A stretch of DNA of 5,964 nucleotides from CAZERT01 sp964630015. Lineage in GTDB: Bacteria > Patescibacteriota > Microgenomatia > UBA10105 > UBA927. The notes under the pieces were generated by a model, which was not told the DNA's origin, made no database searches, and was given only the letters and a program-made list of their open reading frames with translations. The position numbers were made by a program, and so were the translations under genes. Location: contig CAZVTJ010000055.1 in the NCBI GenBank assembly GCA_964630015.1, forward strand, positions 1 to 5,964, given 5' to 3'. Numbering within the stretch: position 1 is the stretch's first letter; each line of letters starts with the position of its first letter. Below are positions 1 to 5,964 of the stretch, piece by piece.

Positions 1-2
1 CG

Positions 3-2315
<2,313 letters not shown>

Positions 2316-2316
2316 C

Positions 2317-2322
2317 GGGGAG
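2317..2322 (+). promoter_or_regulatory. Shine-Dalgarno sequence of rpoC
   Basis: GGGGAG lies 5 bases before the ATG at 2328, inside the 12-base gap after the rpoB stop. This supports ATG 2328 as the rpoC start. A second purine run, AAGGAG at 2301-2306 in the last codons of rpoB, matches the anti-Shine-Dalgarno better but is 21 bases from the ATG, too far for ordinary initiation. No promoter or terminator fits in the gap, so rpoC is probably translated from the rpoB transcript. Confidence 0.8.
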
Positions 2323-2327
2323 AAAAT

Positions 2328-5300
2328 ATGGATAACAAATCATCTTTTACCAACATTGTTGATTTTTCCGGTCTTGAAGTGCGGTTAGCCTCTCCGGAAG
2401 ACGTAAAACTGTGGTCATACGGGGAAGTCACCAAACCGGAAACGATTAATTATCGTACACTGAAGCCGGAAAAAGACGGACTTTTCGATGAACGCATTTT
2501 CGGTCCGACGAAAGACTGGGAATGTTATTGTGGAAAATACAAAAGAATCCGTTATAAGGGCATTATTTGTGATAAATGCGGCGTTGAAGTAACACAAAGT
2601 AAGGTACGTAGGGAACGGATGGGTCACATTACACTTGCTGCTCCTGTTGCGCATGTATGGTTTTTTAAAGGAGCTCCGTCAAAATTGTCCCTTCTTCTTG
2701 ATATCAGTCCAAGAGCGTTGGAAAGCGTTATTTATTTTGCACAATATTTGGTCATTGATGTGGATGAAGAAAAAAAGAAGGCAATCCTTAATACAATAAT
2801 CGAAACGGGAAAATCCCGCGAAGAGGAAGTCACACAAAAATTTGTTCTTGAACAGAAAAAGAAAAAAGAGCAATTCGAAAAAGACAAAGAGGGAATTAAG
2901 GAAAAAATCAAGAATAAAGAATCTCGGGATGTTGCTATTAACGAGTTAACAGCCCTTGATGATCAGCAGGCAAAAGAAATTGCGAAAACAAAGGAAATCG
3001 GTGATCAGCTTATTACCGTAGTAAAAAGTATTAAACCATTGTCGACAATATCAGAAGACGAATATATCAAGCTTCTTGAATACGATGCTGTATCCTGTTT
3101 CCGTGTTGGAATGGGAGCGGAATCCGTCATGGAAGTGGTGAAAAAAGTCGACTTGGATAAATTGGCAATCGATTTGCATGAAGAAATCATCAACAGTACA
3201 GGTCAACGCCATATCAAGGCAACAAAACGGCTTCGTGTTGTTGATGGTATGCGTCGGTCAAAAATCCAACCGTCATGGATGATCATGTCGATACTCCCGG
3301 TGCTTCCTCCGGATCTTCGGCCAATGGTGCAATTAACTGGTGGACGGTTTGCGACCAGCGATTTGAATGATCTTTACCGCCGTGTCATCAACAGGAATAA
3401 CCGTTTGAAACACCTTATGGATCTTGGTGCACCGGAAATCATTCTGCGCAACGAGAAACGGATGCTTCAGGAAGCGGTAGACAGTTTGATCGATGCGACA
3501 CAGCGTCCAAGTTCCCGTGCGGTTATCCAACCGCTTCGGTCCCTTTCGGACATGCTTCGAGGAAAACAAGGTCGGTTCCGTCAGAATCTTTTGGGAAAAC
3601 GCGTTGACTATTCCGGTCGTTCCGTCATCGTTGTCGGTCCGGATCTCAAACTTACTCAATGCGGAATTCCAAAGGAAATGGCTTTGGAAATGTTCAAACC
3701 GTTTGTGCTTCGTGAACTTATCGTTCGTGGAATTGCTCCAAACGTAAAGAATGCGAAAAATGTTCTGGAAAAACGGACGCCGGAAGTGTTTGATATTTTG
3801 GAAGAAATCACCAAAAATCATCCGGTTTTGTTAAACCGTGCACCGACGCTCCATAAGCTCGGTATCCAGGCATTCTATCCGGTTCTTATTGAAGGATCCG
3901 CCATTCGTATTCATCCATGTGTCTGTGCGGGATACAACGCGGACTTTGACGGTGATCAAATGGCTATCCATATTCCACTTTCCAAGGAAAGTCAGTTTGA
4001 AGCAGGCGCCCTCATGACACCGACGCAAAATTTGCTCAAACCGGCAGATGGATCACCGATCACGGTTCCAAACAAGGAAATGGTCATCGGATGTTATTTC
4101 TATACGACAGTCGATGTAAAATATGCGGATGCGGATGAAAAAACACTGAAAATTTTTGCCGATACACAGGAAGCAATCATTGCGTATCAGGAAAAGAAAG
4201 TAGAAATCCGCCAGCCGGTAAAGGTCCGCATTAACGACAGCATCATTGTCACCACTGTTGGACGGGTTTTGTTTAATGAAATCCTTCCGGAAAAACTCCG
4301 TTTCATAAACGAACCGGTCAAGGCAGCGACGATTAAATCGCTTGTTACAAAGGCCCTTCGTGCATATGAAAAAGACGAAGTGGTAACACTTATCGATGCT
4401 ATCAAACGCATTGGGTTTGAAGGTGCAACACTGTGTGGTGGGTTGTCCGTTTCGGTTTTTGATAATGAAATGGTGGAAGATAAAAAGAACATCGTTGCCC
4501 AGGCGGAAGAAAAAGTCGCCGGTATCGATGAAAACTACCAACAGGGACTTATCACGATCGAAGAAAAACGCCGTCTCTCCAACGACGTCTGGATCGAAGT
4601 CACGGAACGCCTTGCCAATATGACATGGGATAAAATGAAGAGCGATAATCCGGTAAAAATGATTATCGACTCTGGTGGTGCACGTGCATCCAAGGATCAA
4701 TTAAAACAACTTTCCGCCATCAAAGGATTGGTTGTTGATCCAATGGGAAAAATCGTTGAACTTCCGACCAAAAGCAATTATCGCGAAGGGTTGTCGATTT
4801 TCGAATACGTCACATCCACCCGCGGATCCCGGAAAGGTCTTACCGATTCGGCACTCAAAACCGCAGATGCAGGGTATCTTACCCGCCGTCTTGTCGATGT
4901 TGCCCATGATATGATCATCCGTTCCGAAGACTGCGGTACAACGGAAGGTTTGGAAATTTTCCGGAAGGAAGATCGTCAAACACCATTTGCTACACGCATC
5001 GTAGGTCGCTATGTAACCGCAGATGTTTTGCCGAAGGGGAAGAAAACTCCGGTTGCAAAGGCGGGCGATTTTATCGATGAGGCACTTGCAAAGGAAATCG
5101 ACAGTGCGGATGTTGAATCGGTCATTGTCCGTTCCCCGATCACCTGTCAGGCAAAAGCAGGTCTGTGTGCAAAATGCTACGGCCGCGATTTCTCGACGAC
5201 CCAAAATGTTGAAATCGGCATGCCGGTCGGTGTTGTTGCAGCCCAGTCCATTGGTGAACCGGGTACACAACTTACCATGCGTGTCCGTCACGCAGGCGGT

Positions 5301-5964
5301 ATCGTCGGTCTGGATGTTACCCAAGGATTGCCGCGGGTAGAGGAATTGTTCGAATGCCGCACACCACGGGTTCTTTCCCCGATTTCGGAAATTGCGGGAA
5401 AAGTGGAAGTTACGGAAACAGAACAGGGCTACAAAGTCCGTGTTCGCAACACCCAACTTACACCGGTGGAAGAACGCGAATATAGCATCCCGCTCACCAG
5501 TGAACTGAAAGTCAAAGACGGAAGTTTGGTTGGTGCAGGCGATCAGCTGGCATCCGGCTACCTTGATATCAAGGAAGTCCTGCAAGTACGCGGACTTCTC
5601 GGTGCGCAAAAATATCTGATTGCGGAAATCCAACGGGTTTATGAATCCCAGGGTATCGGCATTCATGATAAACACTTTGAAGTGATCGTCCGGAAAATGA
5701 GTGATAAGGTTCGTATCGAAACCAGCGGAGACACAATGATGCTTCCAGGTGAACTTGCGGATCACACGCGTTTTACGGAAGAAAATAAACGGGTGCTCGC
5801 ACAGGGCGGTGAACCGGCGACGGCACAAATCGTCCTTTTGGGAATTACCCGCGCATCCCTGTATACGGAATCCTGGTTATCTGCTGCATCGTTCCAGGAA
5901 ACAACCAATGTATTAACGGATGCATGTTTGTCCGGCAAAGAAGATCGGTTGCTCGGACTGAAAG
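2328..5964 (+). CDS. rpoC: RNA polymerase beta-prime subunit, partial (C-terminus missing)
   Basis: Catalytic beta-prime subunit, which coordinates the active-site magnesium and forms the clamp. It is open from ATG 2328 to the right edge (1,212 complete codons, no stop). Landmarks in order: zinc site 1, C66-x-C68-x12-C81-x2-C84; a charged helical insert at about 145-240; PPDLRPM leading into the clamp helices (about 327-390, FATSDLNDLYRRVINRNNRLK); the rudder and switch region with GKQGRFRQNLLGKRVDYSGR (412-431); and NADFDGDQM with Asp539, Asp541 and Asp543 holding Mg2+. Then follow the F-loop (about 781-790), the bridge helix (about 820-854), zinc site 2 (C869, C940, C947, C950) and the trigger loop (about 978-1005, catalytic His988). 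The jaw ends in SAASFQETT close to the usual C-terminus. No SI3-type insert interrupts the trigger loop. The start is fixed by the Shine-Dalgarno at 2317-2322 and by the usual N-terminal LASPE...WSYGEV motif beginning near residue 20. The gene follows rpoB by 12 bases and is in the same reading frame. Identity is certain. Confidence 0.99.
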   Translation, partial: MDNKSSFTNIVDFSGLEVRLASPEDVKLWSYGEVTKPETINYRTLKPEKDGLFDERIFGPTKDWECYCGKYKRIRYKGIICDKCGVEVTQSKVRRERMGHITLAAPVAHVWFFKGAPSKLSLLLDISPRALESVIYFAQYLVIDVDEEKKKAILNTIIETGKSREEEVTQKFVLEQKKKKEQFEKDKEGIKEKIKNKESRDVAINELTALDDQQAKEIAKTKEIGDQLITVVKSIKPLSTISEDEYIKLLEYDAVSCFRVGMGAESVMEVVKKVDLDKLAIDLHEEIINSTGQRHIKATKRLRVVDGMRRSKIQPSWMIMSILPVLPPDLRPMVQLTGGRFATSDLNDLYRRVINRNNRLKHLMDLGAPEIILRNEKRMLQEAVDSLIDATQRPSSRAVIQPLRSLSDMLRGKQGRFRQNLLGKRVDYSGRSVIVVGPDLKLTQCGIPKEMALEMFKPFVLRELIVRGIAPNVKNAKNVLEKRTPEVFDILEEITKNHPVLLNRAPTLHKLGIQAFYPVLIEGSAIRIHPCVCAGYNADFDGDQMAIHIPLSKESQFEAGALMTPTQNLLKPADGSPITVPNKEMVIGCYFYTTVDVKYADADEKTLKIFADTQEAIIAYQEKKVEIRQPVKVRINDSIIVTTVGRVLFNEILPEKLRFINEPVKAATIKSLVTKALRAYEKDEVVTLIDAIKRIGFEGATLCGGLSVSVFDNEMVEDKKNIVAQAEEKVAGIDENYQQGLITIEEKRRLSNDVWIEVTERLANMTWDKMKSDNPVKMIIDSGGARASKDQLKQLSAIKGLVVDPMGKIVELPTKSNYREGLSIFEYVTSTRGSRKGLTDSALKTADAGYLTRRLVDVAHDMIIRSEDCGTTEGLEIFRKEDRQTPFATRIVGRYVTADVLPKGKKTPVAKAGDFIDEALAKEIDSADVESVIVRSPITCQAKAGLCAKCYGRDFSTTQNVEIGMPVGVVAAQSIGEPGTQLTMRVRHAGGIVGLDVTQGLPRVEELFECRTPRVLSPISEIAGKVEVTETEQGYKVRVRNTQLTPVEEREYSIPLTSELKVKDGSLVGAGDQLASGYLDIKEVLQVRGLLGAQKYLIAEIQRVYESQGIGIHDKHFEVIVRKMSDKVRIETSGDTMMLPGELADHTRFTEENKRVLAQGGEPATAQIVLLGITRASLYTESWLSAASFQETTNVLTDACLSGKEDRLLGLK

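Noticed and set aside
4053..4700. A 215-codon open frame on the - strand opposite rpoC
   Set aside because: It is also codon-aligned with rpoC, has no recognisable family, and has a composition expected from the reverse complement of a conserved gene. Its abutment with the neighbouring antisense frame is a stop-codon boundary, not an operon.
4701..5828. A 375-codon open frame on the - strand opposite rpoC
   Set aside because: It is codon-aligned with rpoC, so it stays open only because rpoC uses no TTA, CTA or TCA codons there. The predicted protein is rich in Cys, Phe and His, has no recognisable domain, and overlaps the most conserved part of rpoC. Its left end is simply the rpoC TTA codon at 4701.

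Overview
The window is one continuous piece of the bacterial RNA polymerase operon, read entirely on the + strand. It holds the 3' two thirds of rpoB (beta subunit), a 12-base gap with a Shine-Dalgarno sequence, and almost all of rpoC (beta-prime subunit), which runs off the right edge. There are no RNA genes, mobile elements, CRISPR arrays or accessory genes, and no non-coding stretch longer than 12 bases. I do not see a hidden new system here. What is of interest is the fine detail of the polymerase.

Organism: both subunits are clearly bacterial. They lack the large lineage-specific inserts of Proteobacteria (no insert after the beta flap, none inside the beta-prime trigger loop). Several sequence habits recall, from memory, Candidate Phyla Radiation (Patescibacteria) polymerases, perhaps Microgenomates-like: RSPEGPNIGLV and ESHRAAHVLQEM in beta, and SGGARASKDQ and MRVRHAGGIVGLDVTQGL in beta-prime. 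This placement is an inference and no search was run. I found no in-frame TGA in either gene, so there is no sign of the UGA-glycine code of Gracilibacteria/Absconditabacteria. Base composition is moderate, with mixed AT- and GC-ending codons.

Layout: bases 3-2315 encode 770 residues of beta, beginning just before the rifampicin-binding cluster and ending in a 68-residue Pro/Glu-rich tail. Bases 2317-2322 are the rpoC ribosome binding site. Bases 2328-5964 encode 1,212 residues of beta-prime, with both zinc sites, the NADFDGDQM catalytic loop, the bridge helix and the trigger loop. The cut falls near the C-terminus, probably within the last hundred residues.

The two products form the two jaws of the catalytic core, with the active site at their interface. 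Tight spacing in the order rpoB-rpoC fits co-transcription and possibly coupled translation. The points most worth a second look are a rifampicin pocket substituted at several drug-contact positions, an Arg in place of the usual Phe beside the catalytic His of the trigger loop, a one-residue Gly insertion in the F-loop, an acidic tail on beta, a charged helical insert in beta-prime, and a change of codon usage along the operon.
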